From Streptomyces sp. NBC_01669 (lineage in GTDB: Bacteria; Actinomycetota; Actinomycetes; Streptomycetales; Streptomycetaceae), in NCBI RefSeq assembly GCF_026339735.1, contig NZ_JAPEQG010000001.1:2232001-2296000 (forward strand): a stretch of DNA of 64,000 nt, read 5' to 3'. The notes beneath the pieces are model-generated. The model worked only from the letters and a program-made list of their open reading frames with translations, made no database searches and was not told the DNA's origin. This document shows positions 46,026 through 53,564 of the stretch, piece after piece (the first letter of the stretch is position 1; each line of letters begins with the position of its first letter). The position numbers and the translations under genes are program-made.

Positions 46026-46741
46026 GACCGCTCATCGCCATTCCGGCCCGTTTCTCCGCGTCCACCTCCGCCCTGCGGTACGCCGCCGAGGTCAACGCCC
46101 GGGCGCTCGTCGACGCGGTGTGGCGGGCGGGCGGCGAACCCGCAACCATCCACCCACACGCGCCCGGCGGCACCGCCGACCCCGCCGAGGTGGCCACCCG
46201 GCTCACCCGCTTCGACGGCGTCCTGCTCCCCGGCGGCGGCGACCTCGCCCCGCACCGCTACAGCGATGGCGAGGCCCACGACAGCGTCTACGACGTGGAC
46301 GACGAACAGGACGGCTTCGACCTGGAACTCGCCCGCCAAGCCCTGGACGCGGGCCTGCCGACGCTCGCGGTCTGCCGCGGCCTGCAGGTCGTCAACGTCG
46401 CCCTGGGCGGCACCCTGGAGCAGGACATGGGCGGCCCGCAAGGCGAGCACCGCCACGTCGTGCATCCGGTGGCGATCCAGCGCGGCTCGCTCCTGGCGCA
46501 GGCCACCGGGGCCGAGAAGGTGGAGGCGTCCTGCTACCACCACCAGCGGGTGGACCGTACCGGCGTCGGCCTCACGGTCGCCGCCCGCGCCGTCGACGGG
46601 ACCGTGGAAGCCCTCGAACTCCCGGGCCTGCACGGCTGGTTCGCCGCCGTGCAGTGGCACCCGGAGGACACCGCCCACGAGGACCCGGCCCAGCAAGGAC
46701 TCTTCGACGCCCTCGTCCGCGCCGCCCGCGGCCGCCGCTGA
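46022..46741 (+). CDS. Peptidase C26 gamma-glutamyl hydrolase (PuuD-like)
   Basis: 239-residue class I amidotransferase-fold hydrolase that removes the gamma-glutamyl group from gamma-Glu-aminobutyrate-like products. Cys118 (AVCRGLQVVN), His213 and Glu215 (VQWHPED) form the triad; LLPGGGDLAPHRY is typical of PuuD. Start GTG 46022 is coupled to the dehydrogenase by a 4-base overlap. It is the second putative gamma-glutamyl hydrolase of the island, besides 43656-44366. Confidence 0.9.
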   Translation: MRPLIAIPARFSASTSALRYAAEVNARALVDAVWRAGGEPATIHPHAPGGTADPAEVATRLTRFDGVLLPGGGDLAPHRYSDGEAHDSVYDVDDEQDGFDLELARQALDAGLPTLAVCRGLQVVNVALGGTLEQDMGGPQGEHRHVVHPVAIQRGSLLAQATGAEKVEASCYHHQRVDRTGVGLTVAARAVDGTVEALELPGLHGWFAAVQWHPEDTAHEDPAQQGLFDALVRAARGRR

Positions 46742-46783
46742 CATCACCATGAGGCCGCCCTGCGGACCCGGCTTCAGCCTTGG

Positions 46784-46831
46784 TTCACGAGCCCTGGTTC
46801 ACGAGCCCTGGTTCACGAGCCCTGGTTCACG
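46784..46831. repeat. 14-base tandem repeat, about 3.4 copies
   Basis: TTCACGAGCCCTGG repeats at 46784, 46798 and 46812, with a partial copy at 46826. Because 14 is not a multiple of 3, the TCA in successive copies gives minus-strand TGA stops in all three frames at 46827, 46813 and 46799, directly at the end of the MarR gene. Confidence 0.9.
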
Positions 46832-47399
46832 CCTTGGGGCGGCGTCCGCTGCGGCGCGGCGCGGGTTCGGCGCCGTCCAGCAGGGCGAGGCGACGCTCCT
46901 CGCCCTGCTCCTCCACCTGGAGCACGACCCGGCGCAGCCCCTCCGCGACACTGCGGCACTCCTCGTCGCTGAGCCGCTCGGTGACAAATGCCTCCTCCTC
47001 GTTGAACTGGGGAAACACGCGTTGCATGAGCTCCTCGCCCTCGTTCGTGAGGCTGAGCAGCACCAGCCTCCCGTCGGTGGGATGCCCGGACCGCCGCACC
47101 AGCCCCCGCGCCTCCAGAGTGCGCGAAACCCCGGTGAGGGTCCCCTTGGAGATGCCCGCCTCCTCCGCCACGTGCCGTGTCTCGGACTCGCCCCAGATCC
47201 ACACCACCCACAGCACGACGAACGCCGTCCAGGTCAGCTCGGACCCGCGCAGCACCGAGTTCTCCAGGTGCTGCCGGACCGCGGAGGCCGCGCGGTAGAT
47301 ATTGGCCACCACGGCCATCTGCTCGTGCCGGACCGGAATGCCGCCCAGCTTCGCACCTGCCAGCTTCTCGGCTTCGGTGATGGATCGTTGGCCGGGCAC
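46827..47399 (-). CDS. MarR-family transcriptional regulator
   Basis: 190 residues with a winged helix-turn-helix: SELTWTAFVVLWVVWIWG, RHVAEEAGISKGTLTGVSRT, then LVRRSGHPTDGRLVLLSLT (wing). It ends in a basic PAPRRSGRRPKA tail. GTG 47399 is chosen since AAGGAG lies 7 bases upstream. An operator-like CGTTCG-GGAT-CAAATT (47446-47461) lies just upstream, so autoregulation is likely, and the same motif precedes the other transcription units of the island. It is therefore the best candidate for the regulator of the whole amine-catabolic set. It ends in the 14-base repeat tract. Confidence 0.9.
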   Translation of the reverse strand: MPGQRSITEAEKLAGAKLGGIPVRHEQMAVVANIYRAASAVRQHLENSVLRGSELTWTAFVVLWVVWIWGESETRHVAEEAGISKGTLTGVSRTLEARGLVRRSGHPTDGRLVLLSLTNEGEELMQRVFPQFNEEEAFVTERLSDEECRSVAEGLRRVVLQVEEQGEERRLALLDGAEPAPRRSGRRPKA

Positions 47400-47445
47400 G
47401 GGCACACTCCTTCGACGCCGTTGCGGCGCGTTGGATCGACGATAT

Positions 47446-47461
47446 CGTTCGGGATCAAATT
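47446..47461 (-). promoter_or_regulatory. Operator-like site upstream of the MarR gene
   Basis: CGTTCGGGATCAAATT keeps the 6-4-6 layout of the other five sites, with changes in the outer bases. It lies 47 bases upstream of the MarR start. The remaining sequence to 47771 shows no other gene I can support. Confidence 0.5.
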
Positions 47462-47771
47462 GTACGGAGTTCCGGGCGACGGGGCATGAGGCCTGCCCGG
47501 TACATCTTGTGGCCGGCGGTCGGGACACCTGCGGCATCGGCTTGCGATCAAGCCGCCGTAGGCTGCCCCACCGTGGTCGATCGGTGGGATGCCGCAAGGG
47601 CGGCAGGATCGGCCGTGGGGCTCTCCCCCCGAACCGTCCCCGTCCTGAGCGCCCGCCCCCGGCCGGGCAGGTGGCACGGCCCGACCGGGGCGCCGGGTAC
47701 CGTGGAGCCTGCCGATCTCGTGGACCTCCTTGCGGGCTGCGTGACTCCCCGTAGGAACAGATGAGGAACCG

Positions 47772-48233
47772 ATGACGACGAACCGCGGACGCAAAGACGT
47801 CATCCGCGACCGGATGGCCGCCACCGGCGAGTCGTACAACGTCGCCGCCCGCAATCTGAAGGCGATGAAGGACATGGGCGCCACCCGTGACGCCGTCCTC
47901 ACGCAGCGCTGGCGCCCGGCGGACTCACTCGACGTGCCGTGCCCCTGCGGCGGGACCTGCGAGCCCGGCGAGACGTGCGACCACTGCCATGCCCGGCACC
48001 GGCACGTGGTGCGCTACCCCGGCAGCGTCACGGACGTGGAGACCTGGGCCGACCGGTACGACTGCATGGGGTGCTCGTCCTCGTACACGCTGACCGTCGT
48101 CCTGCGCGGCCGCCCCTGGGGTGTCGCCGAGACGGTGGTCCAGGGCGGGGCGGCCGAGCCGGTGGTCAGAGCACGGGTGTTTCCCGGCGTCGCCCACCCG
48201 CTGCTGCGCCCCGAGAGCCCCGAGGACGACTGA
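47772..48233 (+). CDS. Hypothetical protein with cysteine-rich (zinc-ribbon-like) centre
   Basis: 153 residues. An N-terminal basic helix RKDVIRDRMAATGESYNVAA resembles a short motif seen in other actinobacterial proteins. It is followed by CPCGGTCEPGETCDHCHARH with several Cys/His in metal-binding spacing and another YDCMGCSSSYTL. The C-terminus is beta-like. Possibly a zinc-binding, nucleic-acid-associated protein; no family is recognised. ATG 47772 follows GATGAGGAACCG. Confidence 0.6.
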   Translation: MTTNRGRKDVIRDRMAATGESYNVAARNLKAMKDMGATRDAVLTQRWRPADSLDVPCPCGGTCEPGETCDHCHARHRHVVRYPGSVTDVETWADRYDCMGCSSSYTLTVVLRGRPWGVAETVVQGGAAEPVVRARVFPGVAHPLLRPESPEDD

Positions 48234-48274
48234 CCGGCGGCGGGCGGACCTGCTCCCGCAGCCGTACCCCGCCT

Positions 48275-48345
48275 GCCCTCGTCCGGTACCAGGCGCGGCG
48301 AAATCGAGTCGATGCGGTACCGCTCGTCGGTCGGGGTCCGTGGGA
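48275..48345 (-). pseudogene. Duplicated, decayed 3' end of msrB
   Basis: About 70 bases here match the last part of msrB (50312-50381) almost base for base and in the same orientation. The minus strand reads TPTDERYRIDSISPRLVPDE, against PTPTDQRYCINSISLRLAPD in intact msrB. The catalytic Cys codon has become Arg. The homology ends abruptly at both sides. Confidence 0.75.
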
Positions 48346-48412
48346 CGGGGTGAACGCGGCTCGCCGACTCGCAGCACCAGCCAAACGAGAGCCAAAAAAA
48401 ATCGGACGGCGA

Positions 48413-48439
48413 TGTCGAGAACCCGTGACTGGCTCCGTC
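48413..48439 (+). promoter_or_regulatory. ECF42-type promoter
   Basis: TGTCGA (48413-48418), 17 bases and CGTC (48436-48439) match the -35 TGTCGA and -10 CG(A/T)C described for ECF42 sigma factors in Streptomyces. It lies 53 bases upstream of the DGPF gene, predicting autoregulation of the operon. Confidence 0.65.
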
Positions 48440-48491
48440 CCCGCGGTGAACGCGACCACAATGGGTCGCACCAGCACCGAGGAGAAACACG

Positions 48492-48899
48492 ATGGCCAAG
48501 TACTTGCTGCTCAAGCACTACCGAGGCGCCCCGACTGCGGTCAACGACGTGCCCATGGACCAGTGGACACCGGAGGAGATCTCGGCGCACGTGCAGTACA
48601 TGAACGACTTCGCGGCCCGGCTCGAGAAGACCGGCGAGTTCGTCGACGGTCAGGCGCTCGCCCCCGAGGGGACGTTCGTCCGGTACGACGGCGAGGGGCG
48701 CCCGCCGGTCACCGACGGCCCGTTCGCCGAGACCAAGGACCTCATCGCCGGCTGGATGGTGATCGACGTCGACAGCTACGAGCGCGCCGTCGAGCTGGCC
48801 GGGGAACTGTCGGCCGCCCCCGGTGCGGGCGGGAAGCCGATCCACGAGTGGCTCGAAGTGCGCCCGTTCCTGGCCTGCCCGCCCACCATCACGGAGTGA
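48492..48899 (+). CDS. YCII/DGPF-domain protein
   Basis: 135 residues, single YCII-related domain: MAKYLLLKHYRGAP at the start and the signature VTDGPFAETKDLIAGW. DGPF proteins are the standard genomic partners of ECF42 sigma factors; their biochemical role is unknown. GAGGAG precedes ATG 48492, and the sigma-factor gene begins 8 bases after its stop. Confidence 0.9.
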   Translation: MAKYLLLKHYRGAPTAVNDVPMDQWTPEEISAHVQYMNDFAARLEKTGEFVDGQALAPEGTFVRYDGEGRPPVTDGPFAETKDLIAGWMVIDVDSYERAVELAGELSAAPGAGGKPIHEWLEVRPFLACPPTITE

Positions 48900-48907
48900 C
48901 CTCCCCG

Positions 48908-50053
48908 ATGAACGAGGCCCTGCTCCGGAGCCTCACACCGAGCGTGCTCGGGATCCTCGTCCGCCGCGGAGCCGACTTCGCGGCGGCCGAGGACGCCGTG
49001 CAGGACGCGCTGGTCGAGGCGGTCCGCGTCTGGCCGGCCGACCCCCCGCGGGACCCGAAGGGCTGGCTGGTCACCGTGGCCTGGCGCCGGTTCCTCGACG
49101 CGACCCGGGCGGACGCCGCCCGCCGTCGGCGTGAGGACCTCGTCGACGAGGAGCCGGCGCCCGGGCCCGCCGCCGCGGTGGACGACACGCTCCAGCTCTA
49201 CTTCCTGTGCGCCCACCCGTCACTGACGCCGTCGTCCGCGGTCGCGCTCACACTGCGCGCCGTCGGCGGGCTGACCACCCGCCAGATCGCCCAGGCCTAC
49301 CTGGTGCCCGAGGCGACCATGGCGCAGCGCATCAGCCGGGCCAAGCGCACCGTCTCCGGCGTGCGGTTCGACCAGCCCGGCAACGTCGCCACCGTGCTGC
49401 GCGTCCTCTACCTGGTCTTCAACGAGGGCTACTCCGGCGACGTCGACCTCGCCGCCGAGGCCATCCGGCTCACCCGGCAGCTCGCGGCCGCGATCGACCA
49501 CCCCGAGGTGGCGGGGCTGCTCGCCCTCATGCTGCTCCACCACGCCCGGCGTGCCGCCCGGACCGCGCCCGACGGCAGCCTGGTGCCGCTCGCCGAGCAG
49601 GACCGCGGCCGGTGGGACACCGAGTCGATCGCCGAGGGCGTCGGGATCCTGCAGGCGGCCCTCGCCCGCGACCGGCTGGGCGAGTTCCAGGCCCAGGCCG
49701 CCATCGCGGCACTCCACGCCGACGCGCCCACTGCCGAGGAGACCGACTGGGTGCAGATCGTCGAGTGGTACGACGAGCTCGCGCGCCTGACCGACAGCCC
49801 GGTCGTCCGGCTCAACCGCGCGGTCGCCGTCGGGGAGGCCGACGGACCGCGCGCCGGCCTGGCGGCGCTCGCGGCGCTGGACGCCTCACTGCCCCGCCAC
49901 GCCGCGGTGGCGGCGTACCTCCACGAGCGCGACGGCGACCTGGCGACGGCGGCACGCCTGTACGCCGAGGCGGCCCACAAGGCACCCGACCTCGCCGAGC
50001 GCGACCACCTGACGCGCCAGGCCGCCCGGCTCAACGCCCGCCGGTGTCGCTGA
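48908..50053 (+). CDS. ECF42-group RNA polymerase sigma factor
   Basis: 381 residues, much longer than simple ECF factors. Sigma region 2 (GADFAAAEDAVQDALVEAVR, PKGWLVTVAWRRFLD) and region 4 (LTTRQIAQAYLVPEATMAQR, ISRAKRTV) are followed by a 200-residue C-terminal extension with TPR-like helices (YLVFNEGYSGDVDLAAEAIR, VRLNRAVAVGEADG). This is the ECF42/SigJ-like layout. No anti-sigma factor is encoded nearby, as is usual for the group. It is cotranscribed with the DGPF gene from a matching ECF42-type promoter. Confidence 0.92.
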   Translation: MNEALLRSLTPSVLGILVRRGADFAAAEDAVQDALVEAVRVWPADPPRDPKGWLVTVAWRRFLDATRADAARRRREDLVDEEPAPGPAAAVDDTLQLYFLCAHPSLTPSSAVALTLRAVGGLTTRQIAQAYLVPEATMAQRISRAKRTVSGVRFDQPGNVATVLRVLYLVFNEGYSGDVDLAAEAIRLTRQLAAAIDHPEVAGLLALMLLHHARRAARTAPDGSLVPLAEQDRGRWDTESIAEGVGILQAALARDRLGEFQAQAAIAALHADAPTAEETDWVQIVEWYDELARLTDSPVVRLNRAVAVGEADGPRAGLAALAALDASLPRHAAVAAYLHERDGDLATAARLYAEAAHKAPDLAERDHLTRQAARLNARRCR

Positions 50054-50134
50054 CGGGTCGCGCTCGGATTTTCCCGCGGCCCCGTGGCCGGAGCGGTCGC
50101 CTCCCAGTGAGTAGGAAGGTCGAGACCAGGCCCT

Positions 50135-50286
50135 GTCCGGCCGATCTTCGTGGGCCCGCGGCGTCCCGCACGGCACCTCGCCGCGTTGTCTTCAGTCGCC
50201 CAAGCACGCCCAGTACGAGGACGATCCTCCGCCTTGCGACGCACCGCACCGGACGCCGCAGGCTGATCCACGAAGATCGACCGGAC
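50135..50286. repeat. 152-bp element bounded by 19-base inverted repeats
   Basis: GTCCGGCCGATCTTCGTGG (50135-50153) and its complement with one mismatch (50268-50286) enclose 114 bases without coding signal. The interior resembles, from memory, a repeat found in other Streptomyces intergenic regions. It lies between the sigma-factor gene and msrB. Confidence 0.6.
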
Positions 50287-50308
50287 GGGACTCGGGCCTG
50301 CGGGTCCC

Positions 50309-50716
50309 CTAGCCCTCGTCCGGTGCCAGGCGCAGCGAGATCGAGTTGATGCAGTACCGCTGGTCGGTCGGCGTGGGGTAGCCCTCGCCCTCGAAGACAT
50401 GACCCAGGTGCGAGCCGCAGCGGGCGCAGCGGACCTCGGTGCGGACCATGCCGTGGCTGCGGTCCTGGATCAGTTCGACCGCGTCGGTGTCCTTCGGGTC
50501 GTAGAAGGACGGCCAGCCGCAGTGCGACTCGAACTTCGTGTCCGAGCGGAACAGTTCGGCGCCACAGGCCCGGCAGGAGTAGACGCCGGCCGTCTTGGTG
50601 TCGGTGTACTCACCGACGAAAGCCGGTTCGGTGCCGGCCTGGCGCAGGACCGCGTACTCGGCGGGCGTCAGCTCCGCGCGCCATTCCTCGTCCGGCTTCT
50701 CGATGTCGTACGACAC
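50309..50716 (-). CDS. msrB: Peptide-methionine (R)-S-oxide reductase
   Basis: 135-residue thiol enzyme that repairs methionine-R-sulfoxide in proteins. Catalytic Cys122 is in QRYCINSISL. Two CxxC pairs (SCRAC and RCARC) bind structural zinc, and HCGWPSFYDP and GSHLGHVF are family hallmarks. GTG 50716 follows GAGGGAG. It starts 10 bases after the murC stop, so murC and msrB are one operon. A partial copy of its 3' end lies 2 kb away at 48275. Confidence 0.95.
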   Translation of the reverse strand: MSYDIEKPDEEWRAELTPAEYAVLRQAGTEPAFVGEYTDTKTAGVYSCRACGAELFRSDTKFESHCGWPSFYDPKDTDAVELIQDRSHGMVRTEVRCARCGSHLGHVFEGEGYPTPTDQRYCINSISLRLAPDEG

Positions 50717-50726
50717 GGTGGCTCCC

Positions 50727-52121
50727 TCAGCTCGACAGGTGGTCCAGGATCTGCGGGCCGAGGTCTGTGACGTCGCCCGCCCCCATGGTGAGAACCAGGT
50801 CCCCGGGCTTCGCCATTCCCGCGATGACCTCGGGGACCGCCGCCTTGTCGTGGACGGCGGTGACATCGGCGCCGGCCGCCTTCGCCGCGTCGATGATCAG
50901 GGCGCTGGTGATGCCCGGGATCGGGTCCTCGCGGGCCGGGTAGATGTCCAGGACCACGGAGGCGTCGGCGAGGGCGAGGGCCTGGCCCATCTCCGTACCG
51001 AGCTCCTGGGTGCGGGAGAAGAGGTGGGGCTGGAAGACGACCAGGAGGCGCGAGTCGGCGGCGGCGCCGCGCATCGCTTCGAGGTCGGCGGTCATCTCGG
51101 TCGGGTGGTGTGCGTACGAGTCGATGACCTGGACTCCCGCCGCCTCGCCCTTGAGCTGGAGGCGGCGCTTGACGCCGGTGTACGTGCCGAGGGCGGAGGC
51201 CAGGTTGTGGGCCGGGATGCCCAGCGCGACACCGGCGACGAGAGCGGCGACCGCGTTGAGGGCGTAGTGGCGGCCGGGGACGGACACCGTGAAGGTGAGG
51301 TACTTGCCGTTCAGGACGACCGTGACTTCGCTGGTCAGACCGCGCGGGGTGACCTTGTGGACCCGTACGTCGGCCGTCTCGGACTCGCCGTACGTGACGA
51401 TGTTGAGCGACGCCAGGTCGCGTACCCGCCGCGTCAGCTCGACCGCGCCGGACTGGTCGGCGGAGACGACCAGGGTGCCGCCGGGGACGATCTTCCCGAC
51501 GAACGTCTCGAAGGAGTCGTAGATCTCTTCCATCGAGGCGTAATTCGCGTGGTGGTCCAGCTCGGCGTTGAGGACGATCGCGACCTCGGGGTCGTACTTC
51601 TGGAAGCTGCGGTCGCTCTCGTCGGCCTCGGCGACGAAGATGTCGCCCTCACCGTGCCTGGCGTTCGTGCCGGGGCCCGCGAGGTCGCCCCCGATGGCGT
51701 ACGACGGGTCGAGGCCCAGCTCGGACAGGGCGACGGCCAGCATCGACGTGGTGGTCGTCTTGCCGTGGGTGCCCGCCACGGCGATCGCACGCAGGCCCTG
51801 CATCAGCGAGGCGAGCGCGTCGGAGCGGTGCACGACGGGGATCGACAGCTCGGCGGCGCGCAGCAGCTCCGGGTTGTCGGCGCGGATGGCACTGGAGACG
51901 ACCACGCAGGACGCGTCGTCCGCCAGATGGGCGGCGGCGTGCCCGATGTGGACGGTCGCCCCCAGCGCCCGCAGTGCCTCGGCCGTGCCGGACTCCTTGG
52001 CGTCGCTGCCCGCGACCTTCGCGCCGCGCCGGGCGAGGATCTGTGCGATGCCCGACATTCCGGCGCCGCCGATGCCGATGAAGTGCGGCCGTTCCATGGC
52101 GGCAGGAATACCGGGTGCCAT
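50727..52121 (-). CDS. murC: UDP-N-acetylmuramate--L-alanine ligase
   Basis: Essential cytoplasmic Mur ligase that adds L-Ala to UDP-MurNAc, first amino acid of the peptidoglycan stem. The 464 residues cover the UDP-binding domain (HFIGIGGAGMSGIAQIL), the central ATPase with VAGTHGKTTTTSML and EADESDRSF, and the C-terminal domain with YAHHPTEM and VFQPHLFSRT. It is preceded on the same strand by the 52162 gene and followed closely by msrB. Being a single-copy core gene, it marks this part as conserved chromosome. Confidence 0.97.
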   Translation of the reverse strand: MAPGIPAAMERPHFIGIGGAGMSGIAQILARRGAKVAGSDAKESGTAEALRALGATVHIGHAAAHLADDASCVVVSSAIRADNPELLRAAELSIPVVHRSDALASLMQGLRAIAVAGTHGKTTTTSMLAVALSELGLDPSYAIGGDLAGPGTNARHGEGDIFVAEADESDRSFQKYDPEVAIVLNAELDHHANYASMEEIYDSFETFVGKIVPGGTLVVSADQSGAVELTRRVRDLASLNIVTYGESETADVRVHKVTPRGLTSEVTVVLNGKYLTFTVSVPGRHYALNAVAALVAGVALGIPAHNLASALGTYTGVKRRLQLKGEAAGVQVIDSYAHHPTEMTADLEAMRGAAADSRLLVVFQPHLFSRTQELGTEMGQALALADASVVLDIYPAREDPIPGITSALIIDAAKAAGADVTAVHDKAAVPEVIAGMAKPGDLVLTMGAGDVTDLGPQILDHLSS

Positions 52122-52161
52122 GCGTGTGTCTCCCCAGAAGTCGTTGTGAGTGGCCCCCAGC

Positions 52162-52632
52162 CTATTCGCTGTGCGCGAAGAGCTTGAGCACCGGTACGCC
52201 GACCTTGTGCCGGGCCCGGGAGGCCCAGTCGCGGTGGAAGAACTCCTCCACGTAGTGCGGGGCGGTCAGCACGATGACCTCGTCCGCCCCCGCCTCGTCG
52301 ACGACGGACTTCAGCTTGTCCAGGGGGTGGTCCTCGACCACCTGTCCGACGGCCTCCGAGCCTGCCTGGCGCAGGGCGGCGAGGGATACCTCGAGTGCCA
52401 GTTCGGCGGGTTGCCTGGCGTCCTTGCCCTCCGGCTCCTCGAGCTCGCGGGCGGCTTCCTTCAGCTCGCCGATCGCCACGTCGTCGATGGCGCGCAGCAG
52501 TACGTCGGCCTGGTCTCCGCGTGGCTGCATCAGTACGACGAACGAGGTCTCTTCCTCCCCGTGCAGGGTGGTGACGAACTCGACGTCCTCGGAAGTGAGG
52601 GGCTTCTCGATCATCAAAACGCTGGTGAACAC
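52162..52632 (-). CDS. Conserved actinobacterial protein upstream of murC
   Basis: 156 residues, GTG start at 52632. The N-terminus (VLMIEKPLTSEDVEFVTTLH, EETSFVVLMQPRGDQADVLL) and the C-terminus (HPLDKLKSVVDEAGADEVIV, APHYVEEFFHRDWASRARH) suggest a nucleotide-binding or universal-stress-like alpha/beta fold. Orthologs have been labelled indole-3-glycerol phosphate synthase, but none of that enzyme's barrel motifs is present. Its position before murC suggests cotranscription. Function unknown. Confidence 0.75.
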   Translation of the reverse strand: MFTSVLMIEKPLTSEDVEFVTTLHGEEETSFVVLMQPRGDQADVLLRAIDDVAIGELKEAARELEEPEGKDARQPAELALEVSLAALRQAGSEAVGQVVEDHPLDKLKSVVDEAGADEVIVLTAPHYVEEFFHRDWASRARHKVGVPVLKLFAHSE

Positions 52633-52763
52633 CTCGGGCGCCCTTCTGCCTCATCGACCCTCGACGGCCGTTGCTGAAACCATCCTTCCCCGTGCTCGCA
52701 CGGGGTCTGCGTCAGTAATTGTGCCCACCGGGGGCTAACCGGAACGGGAAATTCCGCCCATTG

Positions 52764-53528
52764 TCAGATCCGACGGTACCGAGTGAAGAGGAACCCGGCC
52801 TCCTCCAGTATCGAAGCGAGGGTGAATCGTTCCGGCACCGCCACCGAGGGGCCGCCCGTGATCCGCTGGGCGTCGCCGGCGGTGAGCATGGGCGAGAGGG
52901 TGAGACAGAGCTCGTCCAGCACCCCGGCGGCCACGAACTGACCGAGCAGCCGGGGCCCGCCCTCCGCCAGCTGCCGCCTCAGCCCGCGGCCCGCGAGCTC
53001 CCGCACGACCCTGGTGGGGTCCACCCTGGAGCCCTCCCCCGCGATCACCACCTCGGCGCCCGCGCTCCGGGCCGCCTCGATCCGGTCCGGCGGCGCACCG
53101 GCCCCGGTGACCACGAGGGTCGGGACGAGCGGCGAGACGAAGAGCGGCAGCGAGAAATCCAGGTCCAGGCTCCCGCTGACGACGGCGATCGCCGGAGCGG
53201 GCCCCTGCCCTGCCGCCGCCCGCCGCGCGGCGAAGGCGTCCCGGGCCCTGGCGGGCCGGTACCCCTCCATCCGTACGGTCTCCGCACCCACCACGACCAC
53301 ATCGGCCAGCCCGCGCAGCGTGCCGAAGATCCGCATGTCCGTGTCGGACGAGATCGGCTGCGAGCGTCCGTCGTGCTGCGCGGCGCCGTCGAGTGTGGAG
53401 ACTATGTTGGCGCGCAGCCAGGGGCCGTCACCTGCCGGGTACGCATAGGCGTCGGCGAGCTCGTCCAGACTCCACTCCCCTCCTTCGGCAGCCGGTGTCG
53501 GGTCGGTCACAGGGAAGAGGCGTCGCAT
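52764..53528 (-). CDS. RibD C-terminal-domain (pyrimidine reductase family) protein
   Basis: 254 residues matching the dihydrofolate-reductase-like reductase half of RibD: RANIVSTLDGAAQHDGRSQP, DVVVVGAETVRMEGYRP and LAEGGPRLLGQFVAAGVLDE. No deaminase domain is present. In actinobacteria such stand-alone proteins are of uncertain role, either riboflavin-pathway or general NADPH reductases. Divergent from zapE, with only 36 bases between starts. Confidence 0.85.
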   Translation of the reverse strand: MRRLFPVTDPTPAAEGGEWSLDELADAYAYPAGDGPWLRANIVSTLDGAAQHDGRSQPISSDTDMRIFGTLRGLADVVVVGAETVRMEGYRPARARDAFAARRAAAGQGPAPAIAVVSGSLDLDFSLPLFVSPLVPTLVVTGAGAPPDRIEAARSAGAEVVIAGEGSRVDPTRVVRELAGRGLRRQLAEGGPRLLGQFVAAGVLDELCLTLSPMLTAGDAQRITGGPSVAVPERFTLASILEEAGFLFTRYRRI

Positions 53529-53564
53529 CCGTGCAGTCTCGCACGGCGCTTAAGCTTGAGAGCT

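Noticed and set aside
46784..46831. Tandem repeat considered as a CRISPR or attachment-site array
   Set aside because: Only 14-base units without spacers and no cas genes nearby; it is a simple tandem repeat.
52162..52632. Indole-3-glycerol phosphate synthase label
   Set aside because: The 156-residue protein lacks the TIM-barrel motifs and has no trp genes nearby; treated as unknown.
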